Positions 41,640 through 50,287 of a stretch of DNA of 64,000 nt are shown here, piece after piece (positions within the stretch are counted from its first letter, which is position 1; each line of letters begins with the position of its first letter). The translations under genes and the position numbers were made by a program. The DNA is from Kuafuiihalomonas sp039024635 (GTDB taxonomy: Bacteria; Myxococcota; Kuafuiibacteriia; Kuafuiibacteriales; Kuafuiibacteriaceae). The stretch is taken from the NCBI GenBank assembly GCA_039024635.1, contig JBCCQA010000005.1, forward strand, positions 163,511 through 227,510, written 5' to 3'. The notes below the pieces were generated by a model, which searched no databases, was not told the DNA's origin, and saw only the letters and a list, made by a program, of their open reading frames with translations.

Positions 41640-43463
41640 TTGGCCTCTAAAGCTCTCCTTCGGCTGAGCGTCACCGTGGGGGCGGCCGTCGTCGGAGGCG
41701 GTGTATGGCTCCGATGGGCGCCTCGATTCGTCCAGGATGAAGAGGTCGAGGTCGCCGCCGCCTGTGCGGTGGCGGTGACCGTGTGCGGGATCCTTTCTTG
41801 GCAGGCGCGCCCTAGCGAAGGCTGGGAACGCTGGGGCCTGCTTCCTGGCGCGTGGCTCCTTGGGGTCGGCATTTTCTTGGCCGCCAACGGAGCGACGCCG
41901 AGTCCGAGGTTCGAGCTCCTGGGGCCCGTCCTGGAGCTGGTGGGAGGGGTCTGCCTCTTGTCGGGGCTGCAGGCGCTCGCATGTCGCCGAGGCAGCTACC
42001 CTAAGATCCGAGCCCGGCCCGGCCCCAAGGCCGGGGTTCGCGGCGTCGATGGTCGGGCCCGAAAGGCCCAGGAGCTGGTGCCCGGCGAGCGGATCCGACT
42101 GAAGCTGGACGAGCCCGTCCCCGTGGACGTTGTGCTGACCGAGGGCAAGGGCTTCGTGGACGCGGTCGAAGTGGATGGACGAGGTGCACCGATGAGCGTG
42201 GGCCCCGGGACCGAGCTCATGGCGGGAACGGTCCCCAGGACCGAAGGTCTTCAGGCCGAGGTCCAGGCTGATCACGCCCATTCCTTTCAGACCCGACGCA
42301 CCGAGGCCTTGAAGGCTCTGTTACCGAAGCTGCTCCAGGGAACACCCGAGGATCGAGTGATGAGCGTGATGCTCGGCCTCTTGGCACTGACGGTGGGCGT
42401 GGGCGTGGGATTGTTCTCGATTGGGCCTTGGGACAAGACCTGTCTGCAGATCGGCGCGGCCTGGCTGCTCGTCATGCCGGGCCTGGCCTTCTTGGCCGTT
42501 CATCGGGCCCGTCAGGCTGCCTTGCGCTGCTTCGCCAAGCTCGGGGTGATGGCGGGCGACGCCGAGACGCTGCTCGGCTTGATGAGGGCGCGTCGATGGC
42601 TGGTCGATCCATTGCTTCTGGGCAGCGAGGGCGACCTGGAAGTGCTGGCGCTCGGGAGCCTAGCTCCATCGGAGGGGGCGCGATGGGCGGCGGCTCTCTT
42701 TGAAGGCGTCGACGGGCTGGAGCGCCCGGCCCTACGACGCTGGCTGGAGAAAGCCGAGCTCGACGCGCCGACGGCAGTGGAGCTGGAGGAAGTGGACGGC
42801 GTTCGAAAGGGTCGCGTCGAAGGGCATCAAGTCCTGGCCGGTCGACTGCAGGCGTTGGCTCCGCTTGGCCTCGAGCTGACCTCGACCCACGGAAAAGCAC
42901 TCCGATTCCTGGAGGCGAGGCGCATGTTGATCGTCGGTCTGGCGACCGAAGGGCGCGGCCTGCAGTTTCTCCTCGGGATCAAGCCGGTGCCTACGGACGA
43001 GGTCGTCCGGGCCTGCCAGATCCTGGACGCGAGCATAGTGCCTGTCTTGGACCACGCCGCCATGGACGCCCTGTCGGCGGCGACGGAGCTGAGCAGCGCC
43101 AAGCGTGAGACTCGACCCAGCGACGCCACCCTTCTTCGGGCGACGGGTCCGCGGCCGGCCAAGGGCTACCGCATAAGGGCCCTCGAAGGTCGCTTGGAGG
43201 ACGTTCCCCCTGGCCGAGCGCCCACGGTGGGCCGGCGCGTCCTCCCAGATTGGTCGGTGCACGTCCTCGGCGCGCGTCGGCAGCTCTCGGTCCAGCGATG
43301 GGTCGGCATCGGCACCGTCGTGGCGGGGGCATGCATCGGGCTCAGTTTGGCTTACGCCCAGATTCTCACCCCCGGCCTGGCGCTGATGGCAGCCCTGATC
43401 GCGCTCAGCTTCTGTGGGAGTGAGCTGGAGCTCGTGCCCCGCCGGAAGTCAGTCGAAGGGTGA
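41640..43463 (+). CDS. P1B-type ATPase-like membrane protein lacking catalytic motifs
   Basis: 607 residues from TTG 41640, two bases after the btaB stop. Topology mimics a heavy-metal P-type ATPase: four membrane helices (about 6-112), an actuator-like domain ('LVPGERIRLKLDEPVPVDVV', 145-210), two helices (240-288), a cytoplasmic P/N-like region, and two final helices (about 555-600). The catalytic residues are lost. TGES is replaced by DGRG (179-182), the CPC metal site of helix 6 by MPG, and DKTGT by DPLLL (from Asp323). No GDGxND hinge is seen. It can hardly be an ion pump; a scaffold, sensor or lipid-related role is conceivable. The 3' end overlaps convergent dgkA by 59 bp. Confidence 0.75.
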   Translation: MASKALLRLSVTVGAAVVGGGVWLRWAPRFVQDEEVEVAAACAVAVTVCGILSWQARPSEGWERWGLLPGAWLLGVGIFLAANGATPSPRFELLGPVLELVGGVCLLSGLQALACRRGSYPKIRARPGPKAGVRGVDGRARKAQELVPGERIRLKLDEPVPVDVVLTEGKGFVDAVEVDGRGAPMSVGPGTELMAGTVPRTEGLQAEVQADHAHSFQTRRTEALKALLPKLLQGTPEDRVMSVMLGLLALTVGVGVGLFSIGPWDKTCLQIGAAWLLVMPGLAFLAVHRARQAALRCFAKLGVMAGDAETLLGLMRARRWLVDPLLLGSEGDLEVLALGSLAPSEGARWAAALFEGVDGLERPALRRWLEKAELDAPTAVELEEVDGVRKGRVEGHQVLAGRLQALAPLGLELTSTHGKALRFLEARRMLIVGLATEGRGLQFLLGIKPVPTDEVVRACQILDASIVPVLDHAAMDALSAATELSSAKRETRPSDATLLRATGPRPAKGYRIRALEGRLEDVPPGRAPTVGRRVLPDWSVHVLGARRQLSVQRWVGIGTVVAGACIGLSLAYAQILTPGLALMAALIALSFCGSELELVPRRKSVEG

Positions 43464-44013
43464 GAAGGCCGAGTAGGCCCAACAGCGCCAAGTACAGCCG
43501 GTCTCCTCCGCCATTCCATCCCCAGACCAAAGCCGCTGCCCCGACCAGGGCAGCGAGCCCTCGGAGCCCTGGGCGTCCTGACCGAAGCAGGAGGGCCTGC
43601 GCCAACAGGAACAGTAGACCGAACTGGGTCGTGGTCCGGACCAAGACGGGGTCCAACCTGGACCAGTGCGCTCGCAGCAGGATGACCAAGACGGCGAAGC
43701 TGCCGACCGAGAAGACGAGAACGCCCCCCGCCGCCGCGTCCTTCGCCTTCTTAGCCAGCGGGTGCAGCGCCGGGGTGGCCAGATCGACCACCGCTTCGAG
43801 GGCGGTGTTGAAGAGCTCGGCCCCCAACACCGCAGCCACGCAAAGCGCGAGCAAGGCTTGGGCGCTGGGCGACAGGCCGGCGCCACTCGCTACGATCAGC
43901 ACGGCGCTGGTGCAGAGCCAGTGGATCCGCATGTGGCGCTGTTCTTGGAGCGCACTGCCGATCCCCTCGAGCGCCACTGAGAATGCGGCCCACCAGCCGC
44001 TGGGTCGCTTCAT
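43405..44013 (-). CDS. dgkA: Diacylglycerol/undecaprenol kinase, DgkA family, C-terminally extended
   Basis: 202 residues against about 120 in the classic enzyme. The N-terminal two thirds have the family core 'EQRHMRIH', 'GAELFNTALEAVVDL' and 'HPLAKKAKDAAAGGVLVFS', with three membrane helices. The remaining about 80 residues add hydrophobic helices. It phosphorylates diacylglycerol or undecaprenol at the inner membrane. The ATG overlaps the smr stop (ATGA). Its 3' end runs 59 bp into the pseudo-ATPase gene. Position near btaAB, which consumes diacylglycerol, may be meaningful. Confidence 0.85.
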   Translation of the reverse strand: MKRPSGWWAAFSVALEGIGSALQEQRHMRIHWLCTSAVLIVASGAGLSPSAQALLALCVAAVLGAELFNTALEAVVDLATPALHPLAKKAKDAAAGGVLVFSVGSFAVLVILLRAHWSRLDPVLVRTTTQFGLLFLLAQALLLRSGRPGLRGLAALVGAAALVWGWNGGGDRLYLALLGLLGLLTLRLTSGGARAPAHSHRS

Positions 44014-44747
44014 CGTCGCATCAAGACATACATCGCGCCCGCTCCACCATCATGGGGACGGGCGGTGCAGAAGGCGAGCACCCGTCGTCCGAGCTTGCCT
44101 CTCTGGAGCCAGCTGGTCAGGGCCTCTTTCAGGACGGGGACCTGGTCCTTGGAGTTGAGCCCCCGGCCGTGGACGATGAGCACGCAGCGATGGCGCTCTT
44201 CCCATTGGTCGAGAAGGAAGCGCTCCACGGCCGCGCGCGCGTCGCTCTTGGTCATGCCGTGAAGGTCGAGGTGGGACCGAAAGGCGAACTCCCCCCGCTT
44301 CAGCTTCTGCAGGACCCTGCGGTCCAGGCCCTCGGCGCTCCCTTCGATGAACTCGTCCCCGTCCCGGATGTCGAAGCGATGGCGCCCATCGACCAGGCCC
44401 GCCAGCTCGGCCAGCGCCTCGGCGTCTTCATCGAAGACTGGGAGCTCGTCGACGGAGGGGGGAGGGGGAGCGGCCTGCACCTTGGGCCGTCCGTCCAGGC
44501 GCTGCGTCCCCTCGACCGCCTGCAGGAAAAGGGCGAGGTCTGCATCCTCTTCCGGGGGAGCCGGCGGCGGGGTGGATCCGACGCGGGGCCGTTCCTGGAC
44601 TGGAGATGGGCGGGCCGCGGTCAGAGCATCGATTCGTGCCTTCTTCTCGGCCTTCCTCGCCTTCTTGGTGGCCTTCACCTTGTCCGCCAAAGGGCCCTGT
44701 AGAGCCGCAAACGGGTTGTTGAAGGGTTTGTCGCGGCCAGACCCCAT
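44010..44747 (-). CDS. Smr-domain endonuclease-like protein
   Basis: 245 residues from ATG 44747. The N-terminal half is Lys/Ala- and Pro-rich. The C-terminal Smr domain (about 160-245) contains 'LDLHGMTKSDARAAVERFL', 'VLIVHGRGLNSKDQVPVL' and 'AFCTARPHDGGAGAMYVLMR'. Smr domains nick DNA or cleave RNA, and stand-alone members rescue collided ribosomes in some bacteria. It is coupled to dgkA downstream. An upstream in-frame extension lacks homology and was not used. Confidence 0.85.
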   Translation of the reverse strand: MGSGRDKPFNNPFAALQGPLADKVKATKKARKAEKKARIDALTAARPSPVQERPRVGSTPPPAPPEEDADLALFLQAVEGTQRLDGRPKVQAAPPPPSVDELPVFDEDAEALAELAGLVDGRHRFDIRDGDEFIEGSAEGLDRRVLQKLKRGEFAFRSHLDLHGMTKSDARAAVERFLLDQWEERHRCVLIVHGRGLNSKDQVPVLKEALTSWLQRGKLGRRVLAFCTARPHDGGAGAMYVLMRR

Positions 44748-45048
44748 GCGCAATAGGTTAGCAAAGCGGGAACCGGGGCCCGAACCCCAAGCCGGCATTC
44801 CCAAAGAGGGATGTTTTCGGACGCTCGTGTCCAGGCTTGAGCGAGAATCCGGCGCCCAGCGCCAAGCTGGGACGACCCAAGGCATCGAGTCGAGACTCGA
44901 CGGATCCCCCTGAGACAGCAGAAAGCCCCCTTTCCACTGCGAATTTGGCCGCTATGCCCAGAATGGGGCGTGTTTCCGGCCATTTGGGCCCTTCGCGTCC
45001 GTTCGACACGTCTCAACCTCAAACGGCCCCGACCGATAAACACCAGCG
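44748..45048. other. Divergent intergenic region, smr / regulator
   Basis: 301 bp with no supported gene. It should hold promoters for the smr-dgkA pair (leftward) and the regulator at 45049 (rightward). Only a short palindrome GTCGA-GAC-TCGAC near 44890 was noticed; no clear -10/-35 pair was found. Confidence 0.4.
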
Positions 45049-46497
45049 ATGCCTGAGCGTCGTAACATTCTCATCATCGACGAGGACGGTGCCTTCCGCC
45101 GGAACGCGGCGCGTTTCCTGTCCGAGCGGGGCTATGGCGTATTCGAGGCCGAGGGCGCCGACTCCGGCTTGGCTGCGGTGCTGCGCCACCAACCGGACTT
45201 TGTCGTGATGGACGTCCATCTCAAAGTGGCGGCGGGGGTCGAGCTCATCGAGACCATCGCCCAGAGCCCCCAGGCCCCGAAAGTCATCGGCGTGACCTCT
45301 TCGGCCAAGGTGCCGGCGGTGGTCTCGGCCGTGAAGGCCGGCGCCATCGACGTCCTGGAGCGCCCGGTCGACGGCGAGCGTTTGGTGAGCATCATCCAGG
45401 AGGCGCTCGCGGTCCAAGAGGCCGTGGCGACGGGTCGCGCCAGACCCCGACCCGTCTCTTTCGAAGGTGCCTTGGAAGTCGACGTCTTGGTCTCCGAGAG
45501 CCCCAGCATGAAGAGCTTCCTGGCCGAGCTGGTCCGGCGCGCACCCTCCGAGCAGTCCCTGGTCGTGGTCGGGGAGCCGGGAAGCCGCCTCGACGCCGTG
45601 GCTCGCTTCTTTCATCGAGTGGGTCCTCGGGCCGAAGGTCCTTTCGTCAGTGTGCCCCGTGATCAGGCCGACGAGCGCCTGTTCGGGAGCGCGCGGCGTT
45701 CGAGCGCCTTTGCCGACGCCAAGGGCGGCATCGTATTCATCCAGTCCATCGACGCTCTGGACCATGCGGCCCAGGAGCGGCTGACCAAACTCATTCAAGG
45801 GCTCACCACCACCCAAGGACCGGCCAGCGTCCGCTGGCCCCCGATGGTGATCGGGAGCGGCGCCCCCATGGCGACCCAGGTCCAGGAGCGTCGTGTCCGG
45901 CCCGAGCTCGCTCGCCAGCTGGAGGGCTGCGTGGTCAGCATGCCTCCGCTTCGCGACCGGCGGGAGGACGTCCCGGTCCTCGTCCATCGCGTGGTGTCGG
46001 CCATCGAAGCCAAGACCCACCCGCGAACGGTCCGGGTGGACGCGCGGGTCGTCGACGCCCTCGTCGGCCGAGACTGGCCGGGAAACGTCGACGAGCTCAT
46101 CGCCACCGTGCGCAATGCAGCCTGCATAAGCGACGACGGCGAGCTCTTCCTCGACCTGACGGCCCGACCCGAGGTCGTCCTCCCCAGCGTAGAGCCTGCG
46201 CCGCCGCCGGTGGCAGCGGCGCCCGAGCCCCCGCCTGCCCCCGAGCCAGCCGGCTGGCGGCCTACCCTGGACGACGACGGTATGGTCCAGCCCTACGACG
46301 TCTACGAAGCCGAGATCTTCCGGTTCGCGCTCCACAACAGCGGGGGCTGCGTTTCCCGCGCAGCCGAGCTCCTGGGCGTGGGTCGCGCCACCATGTACCG
46401 AAAGATGCGGGCCTACGACATCGAGGTCCCCCCCGTTTCCGAGCGCGCCATCAGCCGCAGCCGACGGGCTCGACGCCGAGCTCCTGCCCGTTCGTGA
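45049..46497 (+). CDS. NtrC-type response regulator with degenerate AAA+ domain
   Basis: 482 residues. The receiver domain (1-125) keeps the acidic 'IIDED' and Asp55 in 'FVVMDVHL'. The central region (about 145-375) follows the sigma54-activator AAA+ layout, but Walker A reads 'VVGEPGSRLDA' instead of GExGTGKE. The GAFTGA loop is absent ('RSSAFADAKGG') and Walker B is 'GGIVFIQSID' rather than GGTLFLDEI. A Pro/Ala linker leads to a Fis-type helix-turn-helix 'RAAELLGVGRATMYRKMRAY'. It probably binds DNA without ATP hydrolysis or sigma54 contact. There is no adjacent sensor kinase. Confidence 0.85.
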   Translation: MPERRNILIIDEDGAFRRNAARFLSERGYGVFEAEGADSGLAAVLRHQPDFVVMDVHLKVAAGVELIETIAQSPQAPKVIGVTSSAKVPAVVSAVKAGAIDVLERPVDGERLVSIIQEALAVQEAVATGRARPRPVSFEGALEVDVLVSESPSMKSFLAELVRRAPSEQSLVVVGEPGSRLDAVARFFHRVGPRAEGPFVSVPRDQADERLFGSARRSSAFADAKGGIVFIQSIDALDHAAQERLTKLIQGLTTTQGPASVRWPPMVIGSGAPMATQVQERRVRPELARQLEGCVVSMPPLRDRREDVPVLVHRVVSAIEAKTHPRTVRVDARVVDALVGRDWPGNVDELIATVRNAACISDDGELFLDLTARPEVVLPSVEPAPPPVAAAPEPPPAPEPAGWRPTLDDDGMVQPYDVYEAEIFRFALHNSGGCVSRAAELLGVGRATMYRKMRAYDIEVPPVSERAISRSRRARRRAPARS

Positions 46498-46528
46498 CAG
46501 CGCTGTCACCCTTTGCTAGGGCGGCCCC

Positions 46529-48145
46529 ATGCGCACCCTCGAGACCCTGGGCAACGGGTCTTTTCCCCCCACCGTCGTCGTTCGGAACCGCATCGGCGGC
46601 GAGGAGAGGGACACCGCTCGAACCCTGGAGGCCCGCTCGGCCTGCAACCAGCGGGACCTCGTAGCCCTCGCCCCCGCCTCAACGGCCGAAGAGGTTGGCG
46701 CGGCCTGCCGAGCCGCTCAGGAGGCCTTCTCGTCCTGGTCCTCGGTCCCGGCTCCGGTCAGAGGCGAAGTCATCGGTCGGGTGGGCGTGGGCCTTCGCCG
46801 CCACAAAGAGCTTCTGAGCCGGGTTGTCTGTCGAGAGATCGGCAAGACGATGCGCGAGGCCCGGGGCGAGGTCCAGGAGGCCATCGACACCGCTGCCTTC
46901 TTCCAGGCCGAGGGCCGCCGGCTCTACGGACAGACGGTCTACTCCGAGATGCCCAATAAGGAGCTCTTTACCTACCGACGTCCGCTTGGTGTGGCGGCCA
47001 TGATCACGGCCGGCAACTTCCCCATCGCCGTACCGTCTTGGAAGATCCTGCCCGCCTTGGTCTGCGGCAACACCGTGGTCTGGAAGCCCTCCGAGGACGC
47101 GCCGACGATCGCCTACCTCTTCGCACGGATATTCGAAGACGCGGGTCTGCCCGACGGGGTTCTGAACGTGGTCTTCGGGACGGGGGCCGAGGCCGGTGCC
47201 GCGATTCTTCACAACGTCGACGCCGGCCTGATTCAAAAGGTCTCTTTCACGGGGTCGACCGAGGTGGGTCGAAAGGTCGGCGAGGTGTGCGGTCGCAACC
47301 TTCAGGTGCCCTCCCTGGAGCTGGGCGGGAAGAACCCAATGGTCGTCCTACCCGACGCCAACCTCGAGGCGGCAGTGGAGGGGGCGCTCTTCTCGGGCTA
47401 TGGCACGGCGGGCCAGCGCTGCACCTCCTTGGGCAACCTCATCCTGGACCGGAGCATCGCCGACGACTTCTTGGATCGGCTCCTGAATCGGCTGAAGACC
47501 GTCCGAATCGGTGACCCGACCCAGACCGAGGAGGTGCTCTACGGCCCCCTCATCGAGGGCCGCTTCTATGAGCGCTTCATGAAGCACTTCGATATGGCCA
47601 GGACGAGCGGCGCCCAGAACCTGGTTGAGACCGAGGGCCGGATCGGGGCCGACAACCCCTGGCCGGGCTTCGTCGGGGACCCCAGCAGCGGCTACTACGT
47701 GCACCCGGTGCTCTGGCGGGGGGCCAGCCTGGCGGACCCCATCAGCCAGACCGAGGTCTTCGGCCCCACCGTGAACGTGCTCGAAGTCGACGGCTTCGAG
47801 GCAGCCCTCCAGGCGGCCAATGGCACTCCCTACGGACTGAGCAGCGCCATTTATACCCAGGACCCCAGCCTGATCCTGCGCTTCAAGAACGGCATCGGCG
47901 CCGGCATGACGAGCGTGAACAACACCACTTCGGGGGCGGAAGCCCACCTGCCGTTTGGGGGCAACGGCTGGTCCGGCAACGGCACCCGCGAGTCGGGCGT
48001 CTGGGTCCTCGACGCCTACACCCGCTGGCACTCGGTGAACGAAGATCTGGCCGGCAAACTTCAGCTGGCCCAGATCGACGTCGATTTTGGCGCCGAGGCC
48101 GCCGAGGTCACCGACTTCGGCGTCCTCGAAGCCAAGAGCGTTTGA
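46529..48145 (+). CDS. Aldehyde dehydrogenase family protein
   Basis: 538 residues with the NAD(P)-dependent ALDH catalytic set: Asn163 ('ITAGNFPIAVPSWK'), Glu264 ('LELGGKNPMVV') and Cys298 ('GTAGQRCTS'), plus 'FTGSTEVGRKV' in the cofactor site. It oxidises an aldehyde to an acid. Since the saccharopine genes of this window make aminoadipate semialdehyde, this enzyme could supply the next step. It lies about 40 kb away, and the subfamily cannot be fixed by eye. The N-terminal about 40 residues are longer than usual. Confidence 0.85.
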   Translation: MRTLETLGNGSFPPTVVVRNRIGGEERDTARTLEARSACNQRDLVALAPASTAEEVGAACRAAQEAFSSWSSVPAPVRGEVIGRVGVGLRRHKELLSRVVCREIGKTMREARGEVQEAIDTAAFFQAEGRRLYGQTVYSEMPNKELFTYRRPLGVAAMITAGNFPIAVPSWKILPALVCGNTVVWKPSEDAPTIAYLFARIFEDAGLPDGVLNVVFGTGAEAGAAILHNVDAGLIQKVSFTGSTEVGRKVGEVCGRNLQVPSLELGGKNPMVVLPDANLEAAVEGALFSGYGTAGQRCTSLGNLILDRSIADDFLDRLLNRLKTVRIGDPTQTEEVLYGPLIEGRFYERFMKHFDMARTSGAQNLVETEGRIGADNPWPGFVGDPSSGYYVHPVLWRGASLADPISQTEVFGPTVNVLEVDGFEAALQAANGTPYGLSSAIYTQDPSLILRFKNGIGAGMTSVNNTTSGAEAHLPFGGNGWSGNGTRESGVWVLDAYTRWHSVNEDLAGKLQLAQIDVDFGAEAAEVTDFGVLEAKSV

Positions 48146-48244
48146 TTCCCCCCACTTGTGGTCCGAAGGATCCAGGCAGATCGCGAGATAGTCGGGACGA
48201 ATTCATGAAGGCCTTGGAGCTCAGCCAAACGGTGATGTGACTCG

Positions 48245-49531
48245 TCAGCGATCCGGGCAGTCGGGGAGGCGAAGGGCGGCCACGGGCATACCGACCGGGC
48301 GGTCGTCCTCTCGGGCGTAGTTCCAGGCCGCATGGCCCGCCTCGAGCTGCAGGTGGGGGGCAGGCCAGATGGCCCCGCAGATGTAGCACCCGGAGCCGAC
48401 CGGCGCTTCGGCTTGTCGGCCCGTCGGAAGATGCAGCAGCCGGACGCGACCGGAAGGGAAGGGCGAAGGCTCGAAGAAGGCCGTCGGGTCTTCGTACTCC
48501 ATCCATCCGATCCAGTCGCCGTCGGCGTCGGGGTTGGTAATCACGCCGCCCTCTCCGAGGCGGGCCAGGGTTTCGGTTCGACCTTCCAACCTCGACAGAA
48601 GGACGGTGTCCTCGGCATCGCGGCAGACCGCCAGCGCGCGTTCCCCGTCCGAGCTCAGCTCGCCGCAGGGTCCGCGGGCGAGGCGGATGCCGTCGTTCGA
48701 GTCCGCCGCCCACAGCGCCCCGTCCTCCAGCCAGACGAGCTCCGTTCCCGCGCTGACGCCTCGGACCTGAAAGGCATCGGGATCCAGGTCTCGACCCTCG
48801 GCCACGCTGGGGAGCGTCCAGCGCACGAGTTGAGGACCCTGGGGAAGGAGACTGGTCCAGACGATGTCCCCGCCGCCGACCCATGGCTCGTCGAAGACGA
48901 CCCCGGGCGGTGCGCCGATGCGTTGGGCCCTAGGCCCCTCGAGGATCAAGAGCTCCCGCCCACTGGACATGGAGAGCACGGCCCGCTCCCCGTCGACGGG
49001 ACGGGCGCGTCGAAGTGGCGATGGGTCGAGGGGATTGACGCCGGGCAGGCGCACGTCCCGAAAGGGTCCGAAACTCGTGATGCTCTCCTCGACCTGCCTT
49101 TCGAAGATGGATGAACCATCGTCCAAGCGCCGGATGGCGAGAGCGACACCCTCGGCCGATGCCATGACGACGGTGCCATCCAGTCGGGCGCTCATGGAGC
49201 CGTCGGCGATGGACACGCGACGCTGCATCGGCATGTTCGGATCGTCCACGGCGACCCAGAGCCGGTCTCCCTGGAGGACGAAGTCAGGCACCACGTTGGG
49301 CAGGTAGGCCGTTTCGACGAAGCGAGGCTCGGGAAGCGGACAGTCCCGCATCGGCCCGGCATCCGGTCCGGCCCCGGTGTCGCCGACGCCCAGGTCCGAG
49401 ATCCGGCCCAGATCCGGTTCGAATCCCAGGTCCTCTACCGCCCTCCCCATGTCCGAGGGCCGTCCTCCAAGTCCGCCCAGACCACTCGACGCGGCTTCAC
49501 TGCAGGCAGCCAAACCCAAGAGCCAGACCAT
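48245..49531 (-). CDS. Secreted lipoprotein, propeller-like, unknown function
   Basis: 428 residues from ATG 49531 (the frame opens at 49582). Lipobox 'LLGLAAC' is followed by a Gly/Asp-rich linker ('DMGRAVEDLGFEPDLGRISD'). The body is made of repeated short beta-segments with 'DGxxVVxAS'-like turns, suggestive of a beta-propeller, and has a Cys pair 'GCYICG' near the C-terminus. No enzyme motif is recognised. It is divergent from a second lipoprotein gene and resembles the gene at 50288 in architecture. Confidence 0.7.
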   Translation of the reverse strand: MVWLLGLAACSEAASSGLGGLGGRPSDMGRAVEDLGFEPDLGRISDLGVGDTGAGPDAGPMRDCPLPEPRFVETAYLPNVVPDFVLQGDRLWVAVDDPNMPMQRRVSIADGSMSARLDGTVVMASAEGVALAIRRLDDGSSIFERQVEESITSFGPFRDVRLPGVNPLDPSPLRRARPVDGERAVLSMSSGRELLILEGPRAQRIGAPPGVVFDEPWVGGGDIVWTSLLPQGPQLVRWTLPSVAEGRDLDPDAFQVRGVSAGTELVWLEDGALWAADSNDGIRLARGPCGELSSDGERALAVCRDAEDTVLLSRLEGRTETLARLGEGGVITNPDADGDWIGWMEYEDPTAFFEPSPFPSGRVRLLHLPTGRQAEAPVGSGCYICGAIWPAPHLQLEAGHAAWNYAREDDRPVGMPVAALRLPDCPDR

Positions 49532-49756
49532 CCTACGGGCTCGCACGCCGGGGAGGGCAGCAAGGGCCATGCCCCGAAGCAAGCTTGATGATGCCGAGAG
49601 TGGGACTCAGAAAACCGAGGTTCGGGAAGGACGGTCACGGCCTTGGCGGGGTCCCGCCATCCGGCGCCGACCCTCCGCAAAGTCGTCTCGTTCGGGCCTT
49701 CGGTCCTTTCCACACTGTGGATTGAAGATCGGCCTGGATTGGCCGAAGATCTCGTC

Positions 49757-50215
49757 ATGACGCGGGTGTGGGTCGGGTTGGCGCTGCTATTGAGCGCCTG
49801 CGGGTCGGCGGAAGATCTGCGTCTGGAGAGCAAAATCGAGCAGACGGCTCGCATCGAGCTCCGGGCGCCCACCCAGTCTGGCAACTGTGACACGGCCTTG
49901 GCGGTCCGATTCTGCGAAGGGGACTACGAGACCCTCGGCGTGGTCGACATTCCGCCTCGAGGGGTCCGCACCCTGGGACTCCGCGAGGAGGACCTGGGGG
50001 AGTGCGCCCAGGTCCTGTGGTTGCGGGTCCTCGCCCTCGACGAGGTCGGCCCCATCCAAGACCCCGGGACCGTGTTTCAGGTCCCGACCGACGTGGACCT
50101 GGAGTACGGCTCGGGGGCGCTTCACACCGCGGCCTTCCCCCAGGGGATCATCCGCCTGGACGAGGTCGGTCCGGCCGACCGTAACCAGGCCCTCCCTCCG
50201 TCCGCCTGCTTGTGA
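49757..50215 (+). CDS. Small secreted lipoprotein, unknown function
   Basis: 152 residues from ATG 49757, with a short signal peptide and lipobox 'LLLSAC' (Cys at about 14). The mature part has two extra cysteines ('GNCDTALAVRFCEGDY') and 'LGECAQVLWLRV', and looks beta-rich. No family is recognised. It precedes the larger lipoprotein gene by 72 bp on the same strand and may be cotranscribed with it. Confidence 0.65.
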   Translation: MTRVWVGLALLLSACGSAEDLRLESKIEQTARIELRAPTQSGNCDTALAVRFCEGDYETLGVVDIPPRGVRTLGLREEDLGECAQVLWLRVLALDEVGPIQDPGTVFQVPTDVDLEYGSGALHTAAFPQGIIRLDEVGPADRNQALPPSACL

Positions 50216-50287
50216 GCTTCGTTTCGGCCGGAGTTCATACCTTCGGTTCCAGTGCACGACGCCTGATCCCTGTGTTTGCTTGTGGAG

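Noticed and set aside
41640..43463. Functional heavy-metal or copper exporter
   Set aside because: The topology fits, but the phosphorylation, TGES and CPC motifs are all replaced, so pump activity is not credible.
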